A program made the position numbers and the translations under genes. This document shows, piece by piece, positions 51,589 through 59,283 of a stretch of DNA of 64,000 nucleotides; position 1 is the first letter of the stretch, and each line of letters begins with the position of its first letter. The DNA comes from Phytopseudomonas punonensis (lineage in GTDB: Bacteria; Pseudomonadota; Gammaproteobacteria; Pseudomonadales; Pseudomonadaceae). Under the pieces are notes generated by a model. The model made no database searches, was not told the origin of the DNA, and was given only the letters and a program-made list of their open reading frames with translations. The stretch is from positions 59,430 to 123,429 of the forward strand of contig NZ_FRBQ01000012.1 in assembly GCF_900142655.1 (NCBI RefSeq). Reading direction: 5' to 3'.

Positions 51589-51608
51589 GCTTGCAAGCGG
51601 CTTTTTAG
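51589..51608 (+). terminator. Leader palindrome with T-run (possible attenuator)
   Basis: CCGCTTGCAAGCGG (51589-51602) is a perfect palindrome followed by CTTTTTAG. It falls at the predicted start of the sigma-54 transcript, 25 bp before the BON gene. It could be a 5'-end stabilising hairpin, an attenuator, or the terminator of a rightward transcript arriving from upstream. Confidence 0.4.
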
Positions 51609-51626
51609 CTAAAGAAGAGGCGTTAC

Positions 51627-52478
51627 ATGCTGTTGAGACAATCCACGTTGGCCATCGCCATTGCCGGTCTGATTACCCTCGCTCCGCTTGCGCAAGCGGC
51701 GGAAGAAGGGCTCGCCCAGCAGCTGAGCGATGCCCGCCAGCAGGGTGCCATCGACACCGCATTCGCCCTTAATCGGCATCTGGATCCCTTCGATATAGAA
51801 GTGGTCGTTGAAGATGGCGTCGCCACGCTCAACGGCGCAGTGGAGAACTCCGCCGAGCATGACCTCGCCAGCGAACTGGCAGGCAGCATAGAAGGCGTTC
51901 GTGAGGTGAACAACAGGCTCAAGGTTGACCCGGATCAGGCGCCGCCGGTTGTAAACGATCAAGCCAGGATCGTTGCCGACAAGACCCTGGCCCAGCGTTT
52001 CGACGACGCCACGCTTGCCGCCACGGTGAAATCCAAACTGCTGTGGAACAGCAATACCGAAGGGTTGGATATTCAGGTGCGCGCCGAAAATGGCGTGGTC
52101 AGCCTCAGCGGCAACGCCGGTACGCCAGCGGCCAAGGAGCTGGCCGGTGAGCTGGTCACTAATACCGAAGGTGTGCGTGAAGTGCACAACCACCTGAGCA
52201 TTAGCACCGCTGACAGCACGTCGGCCGAGGCCCAGAACGCGGCTAACGATGCGGCAGCCTCAATCAGCGATTCGTGGATCACCAGCAAGGTGAAGGCCAG
52301 CTTCTTGTATAGCCGCAACCTCGACGCGCTGAACATCAAGGTCGACACCCGTGAGGGCTTCGTCAGGCTCAGCGGCACCGTGCTGAGCAATGCCGAAAAA
52401 CGCCTTGCGGTAGAAACCGCCCGCAACATCCGCGGTGTGCGGGGCGTCGATGCCGACGCGCTGCGCATCGCAGGTTAA
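51627..52478 (+). CDS. Periplasmic protein with three BON domains
   Basis: A 283-residue exported protein (signal peptide LAIAIAGLITLAPLAQAA). It has three BON repeats at about 45-115, 130-195 and 215-283, each with a V-x-L-x-G turn (GVATLNGAV, GVVSLSGNAG, GFVRLSGTV) and a G-V-R-x-V end. OsmY-like BON proteins bind or protect envelope components under osmotic and other stress. GAGG precedes the ATG. It is driven by a sigma-54 promoter next to algB and probably co-transcribed with the next gene. Confidence 0.9.
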   Translation: MLLRQSTLAIAIAGLITLAPLAQAAEEGLAQQLSDARQQGAIDTAFALNRHLDPFDIEVVVEDGVATLNGAVENSAEHDLASELAGSIEGVREVNNRLKVDPDQAPPVVNDQARIVADKTLAQRFDDATLAATVKSKLLWNSNTEGLDIQVRAENGVVSLSGNAGTPAAKELAGELVTNTEGVREVHNHLSISTADSTSAEAQNAANDAAASISDSWITSKVKASFLYSRNLDALNIKVDTREGFVRLSGTVLSNAEKRLAVETARNIRGVRGVDADALRIAG

Positions 52479-52550
52479 GCCATCTCGACCATAGCGCTGT
52501 TCGTTGCCTTGTCAGGCAGGGGCGGCGCCAATCTATTCAGGAGAGCCACC

Positions 52551-52982
52551 ATGAGCGACAAGACTGAGCAACTGAACGAACTGATCGCCATCATTCTCGA
52601 CGGTCAGCGCTTCTACGAACACGCCCACGATGAAATCGACGATGCGTCTCTGCAGGCGCTGTTTCGCGATATGGCGCAAGCCAAGCACCAGGTGATCCAG
52701 GCGCTGTCGGTCAAGGTAGCGGCCAACCATGAAGAGCCCGCCACCAGCGGTACCTTGGTGGGCAAGCTGCGCCAGGCCTATGCCGATGCACGCGCGACGC
52801 TGTCCAGTGATGAGAAGGCGACATATGTAGCTCAGCTGGAGCAGGCGGAAGATCGCATTCTCGAAGCATTCGAAGATGCGCTGGAAAGTGCGCAGCCCGA
52901 TGTAAAGGCGCTGCTGGCCGTGGAAATGCCCAAGGTACGGGCCTGTCACGAGCGTATGCGCGAGCTGAAGAACCTGCATTGA
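52551..52982 (+). CDS. PA2169-like four-helix-bundle protein (DUF2383 type)
   Basis: A 143-residue helical protein: TEQLNELIAIILDGQRFYEHA, then ALFRDMAQAKHQVIQAL and later DRILEAFEDALE and VRACHERMRELKNLH. This fits the ferritin-like four-helix-bundle family often found in stress-related operons; function unknown. ATG 52551 has AGGAG upstream. It lies 72 bp after the BON gene. Confidence 0.85.
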   Translation: MSDKTEQLNELIAIILDGQRFYEHAHDEIDDASLQALFRDMAQAKHQVIQALSVKVAANHEEPATSGTLVGKLRQAYADARATLSSDEKATYVAQLEQAEDRILEAFEDALESAQPDVKALLAVEMPKVRACHERMRELKNLH

Positions 52983-52988
52983 GCATTG

Positions 52989-53026
52989 CATCTGCGGCGT
53001 CGTGCATAACGCCCGAGCCGCAGATG
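52989..53026 (+). repeat. Inverted repeat after the four-helix-bundle gene
   Basis: CATCTGCGGC (52989-52998) and GCCGCAGATG (53017-53026) are perfect 10-bp arms starting 7 bp after the stop. No T-run follows, so it is a weak terminator at best. Its loop contains the TCGTGCA element at 53000, so it overlaps the second candidate enhancer set. Confidence 0.6.
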
Positions 53027-53037
53027 ACGATCGTGCA
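53000..53037 (+). promoter_or_regulatory. Paired TCGTGCA elements, candidate AlgB enhancer sites (set 2)
   Basis: TCGTGCA occurs at 53000-53006 and 53031-53037, exactly 31 bp apart and 80-113 bp upstream of the sigma-54 -24 element. These copies lack the full dyad symmetry of set 1. The shared 7-mer, the spacing and the following AT-rich tract (53056-53108) repeat the layout upstream of the BON gene. Confidence 0.5.
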
Positions 53038-53111
53038 GGATGCCAATGATGGCATTTGGTTTTTGTTGTTTAAGTTATTGTTTTAAAACGATTTTATTTT
53101 TAACCAAAAGC

Positions 53112-53127
53112 TGGCACGCAGGCTGCA
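53112..53127 (+). promoter_or_regulatory. Sigma-54 promoter for the small-gene cluster
   Basis: TGGCAC-GCAGG-CTGCA: the -24 element is a perfect consensus TGGCAC and the -12 has GC exactly 10 bases after GG. Transcription is predicted from about 53138, 47 bp before the first gene of the small membrane protein-DUF1328-Ivy cluster. Confidence 0.85.
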
Positions 53128-53184
53128 ATTGCCTACTCATGATTAGAACGCCAAGCCGTTCAACAACGATCTGAGGAGCTCCAC

Positions 53185-53469
53185 ATGAACCTTCACCGCG
53201 CCCACACCGAGATCCTGATTTTGGCCGCTGTAGCCGTAATGATCCTGTTCGTGAGCGTGGCGAATAAGGCATCGGAGCCTCGCGCTCTGGCGCCGCAGCC
53301 TGCTAGCCAGATTGCCATGCCGGTATCCGTAGAGGCGCGCTCTGCAGCCATCAAGGCCGAACCAGCCACGCTGCAAACCATCAGCGCACCGAAGCAAACA
53401 GATGATAGCGATTGGGTACGTGCCGACTCCGTTCAGGCGCCTGCCAAGCAAAGCCGTTGGGTGTTCTGA
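53185..53469 (+). CDS. Small membrane-anchored protein of unknown function
   Basis: A 94-residue protein with one N-terminal hydrophobic segment (about 10-27, ILILAAVAVMILFVSVAN) and a polar Ala/Pro/Ser-rich tail likely in the periplasm, ending SRWVF. GGAGCTCC lies before the ATG. No family recognised. It is the first gene after the second sigma-54 promoter. Confidence 0.7.
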   Translation: MNLHRAHTEILILAAVAVMILFVSVANKASEPRALAPQPASQIAMPVSVEARSAAIKAEPATLQTISAPKQTDDSDWVRADSVQAPAKQSRWVF

Positions 53470-53532
53470 AACGCCCAGACCAATTTCCAAGTGCTGCACC
53501 CGTAAGACCTCAAAAAACCAAGGAGAAACGCC

Positions 53533-53697
53533 ATGCTGAGTTGGGCCATTACCTTTCTGATCATCGCCATTGTTGCTGCTGTACTGGGTTTCGGTGGTAT
53601 CGCAGGCACTGCCACAGGTATCGCGAAAATCCTTTTCGTGGTGTTCCTGGTCATGTTCATCGTTTCGTTCATCATGGGTCGTCGCCCACGGGGCTAG
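53533..53697 (+). CDS. DUF1328 (YtjA-type) small membrane protein
   Basis: A 54-residue protein translated directly from the sequence: it starts MLSWAITFLIIAIVAAVLGF, continues through a Gly-rich turn (GGIAGTATGIAKI) and a second helix, and ends MGRRPRG. This is the DUF1328/YtjA pattern of two membrane helices. AAGGAG sits 9 bases before the ATG. In P. aeruginosa a gene of this type also neighbours algB, as I recall. Function unknown; often stress-induced. Confidence 0.88.
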   Translation: MLSWAITFLIIAIVAAVLGFGGIAGTATGIAKILFVVFLVMFIVSFIMGRRPRG

Positions 53698-53704
53698 GCG
53701 AGGC

Positions 53705-54172
53705 ATGACTATGAATCGATTCAAGACGCTCGCTGCCGCCCTAATGCTGGGTGGTAGTGCGGCGGCCTTGGCCGCCAATACGGATGGCGAGTTCCGCCTG
53801 AACGAGTTGCTCGCCAGTAACCCGGACTACCGTGAAGCATGGCAGGAGCTGATTCAGGATGAGGAGCGTTTGCCCGAATGGGTGATCAACCTCAGTGGCG
53901 TTGCCACACCGATGAAATCGCTGGAAGAAGACGGCGACCAGTATCTGGTCGGGCAATTGTGCGAAACCTCGAACTGTTTCAATCAGCGGCTCTACGTCGC
54001 CTTCACACCAGACAAGGATGACGCTTACGCCCTTTGGGTACAGGTACCCGAAGGTTTGCCGAAGGACAAGGCACCCAGTAAGCATGCTGATCTGCGCTGG
54101 CTCGGCGAGCCGGACGACGGGGTCAAGCAATTGCTACAGGAGCAGTTGAAGAAAGATCCCAACTGGTACTGA
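53705..54172 (+). CDS. Periplasmic lysozyme inhibitor of the Ivy family
   Basis: A 155-residue exported protein (signal peptide ending AAALAAN). The segment GQLCETSNCFNQRLYVAFTPDKDDAYALWVQVP matches the Ivy layout, in which a C-x4-C loop plugs the active site of C-type lysozyme; here the loop is CETSNC instead of the E. coli CKPHDC. It probably protects the cell wall from lysozyme or endogenous lytic enzymes. It starts 7 bp after the DUF1328 stop and ends the sigma-54 cluster. Confidence 0.82.
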   Translation: MTMNRFKTLAAALMLGGSAAALAANTDGEFRLNELLASNPDYREAWQELIQDEERLPEWVINLSGVATPMKSLEEDGDQYLVGQLCETSNCFNQRLYVAFTPDKDDAYALWVQVPEGLPKDKAPSKHADLRWLGEPDDGVKQLLQEQLKKDPNWY

Positions 54173-54179
54173 TGCTATT

Positions 54180-54201
54180 AACGGCGCCTTCTGGCGCCGT
54201 T
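54180..54201 (+). terminator. Hairpin terminator after the Ivy-like gene
   Basis: AACGGCGCC (54180-54188) and GGCGCCGTT (54193-54201) form a perfect 9-bp stem with loop TTCT, 8 bp after the stop. The T-run is short, so efficiency is uncertain. Confidence 0.7.
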
Positions 54202-54306
54202 GCTCCGTCTGGCACTCACTAAATGGTGCCGTCTACCTCTCTGAGCCCTTCCTCTTTCCCCGTCTCCGCGCGTTATCATCGCCGCCATGTTCTAGGGGGG
54301 TGACTT

Positions 54307-55536
54307 ATGCTCAATGGCTTGTGGCTGAGCTTTTTCGTGGTGGCGGCGGTAGCAGGGCTCAGCCGCTGGCTGTTCGCTGACGACCCGGCTGTGTTCGGCG
54401 CAATGGTGGAAAGCCTGTTCGCCATGGCCAAGTTGTCGGTCGAGGTGATGGTGCTGTTGTTCGGTACGCTGACCCTGTGGCTCGGGCTGTTGCGTATCGC
54501 TGAGAAGGCCGGCCTGGTCGATGCGCTGGCGCGTGTGCTTGGCCCATTGTTCGCCCGGCTGATGCCGGAAGTGCCACGTGGTCACCCGGCGCTCGGGCTG
54601 ATCACCATGAACTTCGCCGCTAACGGTCTTGGCCTGGACAACGCCGCAACGCCCATCGGGCTCAAGGCCATGCGCTCCCTGCAAGAGTTGAACCCGAGCA
54701 GCACCACGGCAAGCAATGCGCAGATTCTGTTTCTGGTGCTCAATGCCTCTTCGCTGACCCTGCTGCCGGTCACCATCTTCATGTACCGCGCCCAGCAAGG
54801 CGCGCCCGACCCAACGCTGGTGTTCCTGCCGATTTTGCTGGCCACCAGCGTATCGACCCTGGTCGGTCTGTTCTCTGTCGCGATCATGCAACGCCTGCGC
54901 CTCTGGGATCCGGTGGTGTTGGCCTACATGATTCCCGGCGCACTGCTGCTCGGCAGCTTCATGGCGATGCTTGCTGGCATGTCCGCCACGGCGCTGGCGG
55001 CGCTGTCTTCATTGCTTGGTAACCTGACTCTGTTCGGCATCATCACCGCTTTCGTCATGATTGGCGCGCTGCGCAAGGTGCAGGTCTACGAGCAGTTCAT
55101 CGAGGGTGCGAAAGAAGGCTTCGACGTCGCCAAGAGCCTGCTGCCTTATCTGGTGGCGATGCTTTGTGCGGTCGGCGTGCTGCGCGCTTCCGGCGCCCTG
55201 GAGTTGGCGCTGGACGGCATCCGCTGGGTGGTCGCCTGGGGCGGCTGGGATACCCGCTTCGTCGACGCGCTGCCAACGGCGATGGTCAAACCCTTCTCCG
55301 GCAGTGCGGCGCGGGCCATGCTGATCGAGACCATGCAGACTCAGGGTGTCGATAGCTTCCCGGCTCTGGCAGCGGCGATCATCCAGGGCAGTACGGAAAC
55401 TACCTTCTACGTACTGGCCGTTTACTTCGGCGCGGTCGGTATTCAGCGCGCCCGGCATGCGGTGGGTTGCGCGTTGCTGGCCGAGTTCTCCGGCGTGGTG
55501 GCAGCGATTGCCGTGTGCTACTGGTTCTTTGGCTGA
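54307..55536 (+). CDS. SpmA-SpmB fusion (nucleoside-recognition/Gate-domain membrane protein)
   Basis: A 409-residue membrane protein. The N-terminal half (1-200) resembles SpmA: GLLRIAEKAGLVDALARVLGPLFARLMPEVPRGHPALG and MNFAANGLGLDNAATPIGLKAM. The C-terminal half (about 235-409) resembles SpmB: EGAKEGFDVAKSLLPYLVAML, PTAMVKPFSGSAARAMLIE and IIQGSTETTFYVLAVYFG. In Bacillus these are separate spore-maturation proteins; in non-sporulating proteobacteria the fused form has no known role. Confidence 0.88.
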   Translation: MLNGLWLSFFVVAAVAGLSRWLFADDPAVFGAMVESLFAMAKLSVEVMVLLFGTLTLWLGLLRIAEKAGLVDALARVLGPLFARLMPEVPRGHPALGLITMNFAANGLGLDNAATPIGLKAMRSLQELNPSSTTASNAQILFLVLNASSLTLLPVTIFMYRAQQGAPDPTLVFLPILLATSVSTLVGLFSVAIMQRLRLWDPVVLAYMIPGALLLGSFMAMLAGMSATALAALSSLLGNLTLFGIITAFVMIGALRKVQVYEQFIEGAKEGFDVAKSLLPYLVAMLCAVGVLRASGALELALDGIRWVVAWGGWDTRFVDALPTAMVKPFSGSAARAMLIETMQTQGVDSFPALAAAIIQGSTETTFYVLAVYFGAVGIQRARHAVGCALLAEFSGVVAAIAVCYWFFG

Positions 55537-55546
55537 ACGACGCGGT

Positions 55547-56764
55547 TCAGTTGCCCGCCGGAGTTGAAGGCTGATCCGCTTGCTGGGCTTCCTCGGCTTG
55601 CGGTTCAGCTTCAGTGGCGGGCTCCTCGGCGGAGTCCGTCTGAGTCTCAGTTTCCGGCGCAGATTCAGGCGCAGTGGCGGGTTCCTGCACATCTGCTGGC
55701 GGTTGTTCGGCTTCTTTTGACGAGTTTGCTGGCGCGCTCCCATCGGCCGTGACCTCGAAGCGCAGTACGCCGATCATCTGTCCAGCGTCGGTCAGCACTT
55801 GAATCTCCCAGTCGCCTTCCACGTCCTGCGGGAAGTTCTTCTTGTGCGTCCAGGCGCGATAGCCTTTTTCGCGGCCCCCGTGGATATCCAGGGCGATGCG
55901 TTCCAGCTCCCGCCCGTTGTGTTCCCACACGTGATAGATGCGTTCATCGAGGCCGCGCGGCGCATTGATTGCCGTGTAGGCGTAGATGCCAGAGCTGCGC
56001 AGCTGGCTGACGGTCAAGCTGTCGATGCCTTCACCGGGCGAGCGGTTCTGGTTGTCGAACTCGGTGGTGATCGCCACCTCGGTCAGCCACAAGGTTGCCG
56101 GCGGCACCCAGGTTCGGGTCACCCAGCCAACGGCGCCGATCGCCAGGGTCAGGCCGACCAGCAGCAGGCCACGCCACCATTTGCGCACGGTGATGATGCT
56201 GAACAGACTGGGAAATGACAGCAACACTGCTGCCGCCAGCGAATACTGATAACTCTGGGTGGTGTTGAGTTTGAAGATGATTGGCAGCGCCGTGAGCATC
56301 ACCGCGAACAAGGCCAGCGTATGATAAGCGAGGAAGATCCAGCGCCGCGGCGCCAACCACTTGTAGTACAGCGGATCGGTAATCGACACCAGCGCTGCTG
56401 CCGCCAGCAGCCCACTGAACAACGCCTGGCTGCTGTTCCAGGTGGTGGTGATAAAGAAGAACGGCAGGACGAAGAACAGGCTTTCCTGGTGGATCATCTG
56501 CGTGGCGTAGCGCAGCAGCGGCCGCGGCAGCTCGAAACCGAAGCGTGCGGCGATACGTTCGCGCAGCACGTTTTCCATGATCAGCCACAGCCAACTGATC
56601 AGTAGCACCAAGGCGAGCACCTTGGCCAGCCCGGCCTGACGGTCGACCAGTACGAAGCTGGCAACACCGGAGAGAAAACCGAAAATGGCGATGACACCGG
56701 GATGGCGCTGCATCAGCGCGATGATCCGGAATATGAGGCTTTTGCTGGAATCGATTAGAGACAA
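55547..56764 (-). CDS. DUF5924/DUF2914 membrane protein
   Basis: A 405-residue protein with an N-terminal membrane domain of about seven to eight helices (20-235; DUF5924-like). A globular domain (about 240-345) follows, containing ERIYHVWEHNGRELERIALDIHGGREKGYRAWTHKKNFPQDVEGDWEIQVLTDAGQMIG, typical of DUF2914. The C-terminal 60 residues are Glu/Ala/Pro/Thr-rich and low-complexity. Function unknown. It converges on the SpmA-SpmB gene with a gap of about 10 bp. Confidence 0.8.
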   Translation of the reverse strand: MSLIDSSKSLIFRIIALMQRHPGVIAIFGFLSGVASFVLVDRQAGLAKVLALVLLISWLWLIMENVLRERIAARFGFELPRPLLRYATQMIHQESLFFVLPFFFITTTWNSSQALFSGLLAAAALVSITDPLYYKWLAPRRWIFLAYHTLALFAVMLTALPIIFKLNTTQSYQYSLAAAVLLSFPSLFSIITVRKWWRGLLLVGLTLAIGAVGWVTRTWVPPATLWLTEVAITTEFDNQNRSPGEGIDSLTVSQLRSSGIYAYTAINAPRGLDERIYHVWEHNGRELERIALDIHGGREKGYRAWTHKKNFPQDVEGDWEIQVLTDAGQMIGVLRFEVTADGSAPANSSKEAEQPPADVQEPATAPESAPETETQTDSAEEPATEAEPQAEEAQQADQPSTPAGN

Positions 56765-56923
56765 GGCAGTTCTGGCAGTGGTCTAGAACGATGCGCAGGA
56801 TACTGCATTTGTCCAAACTTGAGGCCTCCACCGATCAGGCGTGGTGGACATACATTGCGCTTGTCTGGAGCCCTTTCCATGGGCGGCACTGCCACGCGGC
56901 TAGGGTTGTCTTCGCATGCTTTT

Positions 56924-56986
56924 GTGGGAGTGGGCGGGGGCGCCTAGTCCATGCGCGCGAAAATCACGGGCATGGCCCGTTCCCAC
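56924..56986. repeat. REPIN-like doublet, copy 2 (inverted relative to copy 1)
   Basis: 63 bp with ends GTGGGAGTGGGC and GCCCGTTCCCAC. Its reverse complement matches copy 1 (29563-29650) at both ends and in the CATGCCCG and CATGGACTAGG blocks, but lacks about 25 bp of the loop. The rest of 56765-57025 shows no gene. Confidence 0.85.
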
Positions 56987-57025
56987 AGGTACGGCAACAC
57001 TATCCGGCTTGCCTGATGCCGGCCC

Positions 57026-57925
57026 TCAACTCGTCTCCCGATACTGCTGCGCCTCCCCCAACAGCCAATCCCGAAAGGCTTTCAACGCTGCCGACTCGAC
57101 CTTGCGCTCAGGTACGGTCAGGTAATAGGCGCGGCCGTTGTCCGGGACCGGACGGTCCATGGCCACCACCAGGCTGCCGTCTGCCAGTTCGCGCTGGATC
57201 AGAAAAGGCGGAATCAGCGCCACGCCCATCTCGTGGCGCGCCGCTTGGGCGAGCATGGAGAACAGTTCCAGGCGCGGGCCGGTCATGTCGCGGGCGACGT
57301 TCAGCCCCTGCGCGGAGAACCACTGGCGCCAGGCGTAAGGCCGGGTGCTCTGCTGCAGCAGCGGCAGTTTGGCGATGCGCTCGGCACTGGCCGGCTGGCC
57401 GCCGAGCAGCGCCGGGCTGCACACCGGCATCAGGTGCTCGTGCATCAGAAAGTGCGCTTCGGTGCCCGACCAGTCGCCATCGCCAAAGTAGATCGCCGCA
57501 TCGAAACCGGTATCGGCGAACAGGAACGGCCGGGTGCGGTTGGTCAGGTGCACGGTGACTTCCGGGTGCAGGCGCTGGAAATCCTTCAGCCGTGGCAGCA
57601 GCCATTGCGTTGCGAAGGTCGGCACCACTGCCAGCTCCAGGCTCATGGCGCCCTGGGCGCCCATCAGAGCAAGGGTGTCACGCTCCACCGCGTCGAGCTG
57701 CGCCGCGACCTTGACCGCATAGGCTGTGCCCGCCTCGGTAAGCAGTACGCCACGGCGTGAGCGACGAAACAGCTCCACGCCGAGGAATTCTTCCAGCCCG
57801 GCGATCTGCCGGCAGACCGCCCCCTGGGTCAGTGCCAGTTCGTCCGCTGCGCGGGTGAAGCTCTGATGACGGGCCGAGGCCTCGAAAGCGATCAAGGCTG
57901 CCGTGCTGGGTATTTTTCGGCGCAT
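57026..57925 (-). CDS. gcdR: LysR-family regulator of glutarate catabolism (GcdR-like)
   Basis: A 299-residue LysR regulator of the GcvA-like group: winged helix-turn-helix at 1-65 (STAALIAFEASARHQSFTRAADELALTQGAVCRQI) and a periplasmic-binding-like effector domain at 90-295. It is divergent from gcdH, the classical place for its regulator. I infer that it responds to glutarate or a CoA ester and controls gcdH. Confidence 0.87.
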   Translation of the reverse strand: MRRKIPSTAALIAFEASARHQSFTRAADELALTQGAVCRQIAGLEEFLGVELFRRSRRGVLLTEAGTAYAVKVAAQLDAVERDTLALMGAQGAMSLELAVVPTFATQWLLPRLKDFQRLHPEVTVHLTNRTRPFLFADTGFDAAIYFGDGDWSGTEAHFLMHEHLMPVCSPALLGGQPASAERIAKLPLLQQSTRPYAWRQWFSAQGLNVARDMTGPRLELFSMLAQAARHEMGVALIPPFLIQRELADGSLVVAMDRPVPDNGRAYYLTVPERKVESAALKAFRDWLLGEAQQYRETS

Positions 57926-57987
57926 ATGTGCGCAGGACTCACTCAGTGATGCGTTAAAAGGTCATTCAGGCTATCTCGGAGTGAGCT

Positions 57988-58003
57988 ATGCGCACAACAG
58001 CAT
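57988..58003. promoter_or_regulatory. Possible LysR-type operator
   Basis: ATGC-N8-GCAT dyad in the 153 bp between the divergent LysR and gcdH genes, of the T-N11-A size class. Support is only positional. Confidence 0.3.
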
Positions 58004-58078
58004 GCGTATTAGTCGTTTGCCGTGAGCCGGCTAGGCTCTTAGGCTCAGCCCAACGAGTTATTACCCGAGGATTTCGCG

Positions 58079-59260
58079 ATGGCCGGCAAGGCAAGCTTCA
58101 ACTGGATCGACCCACTGCTGCTCGATCAGCAGCTCACAGAAGAAGAGCGCATGGTGCGCGACAGCGCCGAGCAGTTTGCCGCCGACAAGCTGGCGCCGCG
58201 GGTGCTCGAGGCCTTCCGTCACGAGAAGACCGACCCGGCGATCTTCCGCGAGATGGGCGAGACCGGTCTACTCGGCGCGACCATTCCCGAGGCCTACGGC
58301 GGGAGTGGCCTCAACTATGTGTGCTACGGCCTGATCGCCCGCGAAGTTGAGCGCATCGACTCCGGCTACCGCTCGATGATGAGCGTACAGTCGTCACTGG
58401 TGATGGTGCCGATCAATGAATTCGGCAACGAAGCCACCAAGCAGAAATACCTGCCCAAGCTGGCCACCGGCGAATACATCGGCTGCTTCGGCCTAACCGA
58501 GCCGAATCACGGCTCCGACCCCGGCTCGATGATCACCCGCGCCAAGAAGGTCGACGGCGGCTACCGCCTGAGTGGTAGCAAGATGTGGATCACCAACAGC
58601 CCGATCGCCGATGTGTTCGTGGTCTGGGCCAAGGACGATGCTGGCGAGATCCGCGGCTTCGTGCTGGAGAAGGGTTGGGAAGGGCTGTCGGCTCCGGCGA
58701 TCCACGGCAAGGTTGGCCTGCGTGCGTCGATCACCGGCGAGATCGTCATGGATAACGTGTTCTGCCCCGAAGAAAACGCCTTTCCGGACGTACGTGGCCT
58801 GCGCGGCCCGTTCACCTGCCTGAACTCCGCCCGTTATGGCATCAGCTGGGGCGCATTGGGCGCTGCCGAAGCCTGCTGGCACACGGCGCGCCAGTACACC
58901 CTGGACCGTCAGCAGTTCGGCCGCCCATTGGCTGCCAACCAGCTGATCCAGAAGAAGCTGGCCGATATGCAGACCGAAATCACCTTGGCCCTGCAAGGTT
59001 GCCTGCGTCTGGGGCGCATGAAGGACGAAGGCACCGCAGCGGTGGAAATCACCTCGATCATGAAGCGCAACAGCTGCGGCAAGGCGCTGGATATCGCCCG
59101 GATGGCTCGCGACATGCTGGGCGGCAACGGCATCAGCGACGAGTTCGGCGTGGCCCGCCACCTGGTCAACCTCGAGGTGGTCAACACCTACGAAGGCACC
59201 CACGACGTGCACGCGCTGATTCTTGGCCGTGCGCAGACCGGCATCCAGGCCTTCTTTTAA
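58079..59260 (+). CDS. gcdH: Glutaryl-CoA dehydrogenase
   Basis: FAD enzyme that oxidises and decarboxylates glutaryl-CoA to crotonyl-CoA in lysine, tryptophan and glutarate breakdown. The 393-residue acyl-CoA dehydrogenase has FGLTEPNHGSDPGSM (FAD/substrate), KMWITNSPIADVFVVWA, SARYGISWGALGAAE, and catalytic Glu near 372 in NTYEGTHDVHALILGRAQTG. GAGGATT precedes the ATG. The CoA-transferase gene follows after about 95 bp containing two hairpins. Confidence 0.96.
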   Translation: MAGKASFNWIDPLLLDQQLTEEERMVRDSAEQFAADKLAPRVLEAFRHEKTDPAIFREMGETGLLGATIPEAYGGSGLNYVCYGLIAREVERIDSGYRSMMSVQSSLVMVPINEFGNEATKQKYLPKLATGEYIGCFGLTEPNHGSDPGSMITRAKKVDGGYRLSGSKMWITNSPIADVFVVWAKDDAGEIRGFVLEKGWEGLSAPAIHGKVGLRASITGEIVMDNVFCPEENAFPDVRGLRGPFTCLNSARYGISWGALGAAEACWHTARQYTLDRQQFGRPLAANQLIQKKLADMQTEITLALQGCLRLGRMKDEGTAAVEITSIMKRNSCGKALDIARMARDMLGGNGISDEFGVARHLVNLEVVNTYEGTHDVHALILGRAQTGIQAFF

Positions 59261-59283
59261 TAGCCAGCGCTGAGCTGTAGATC

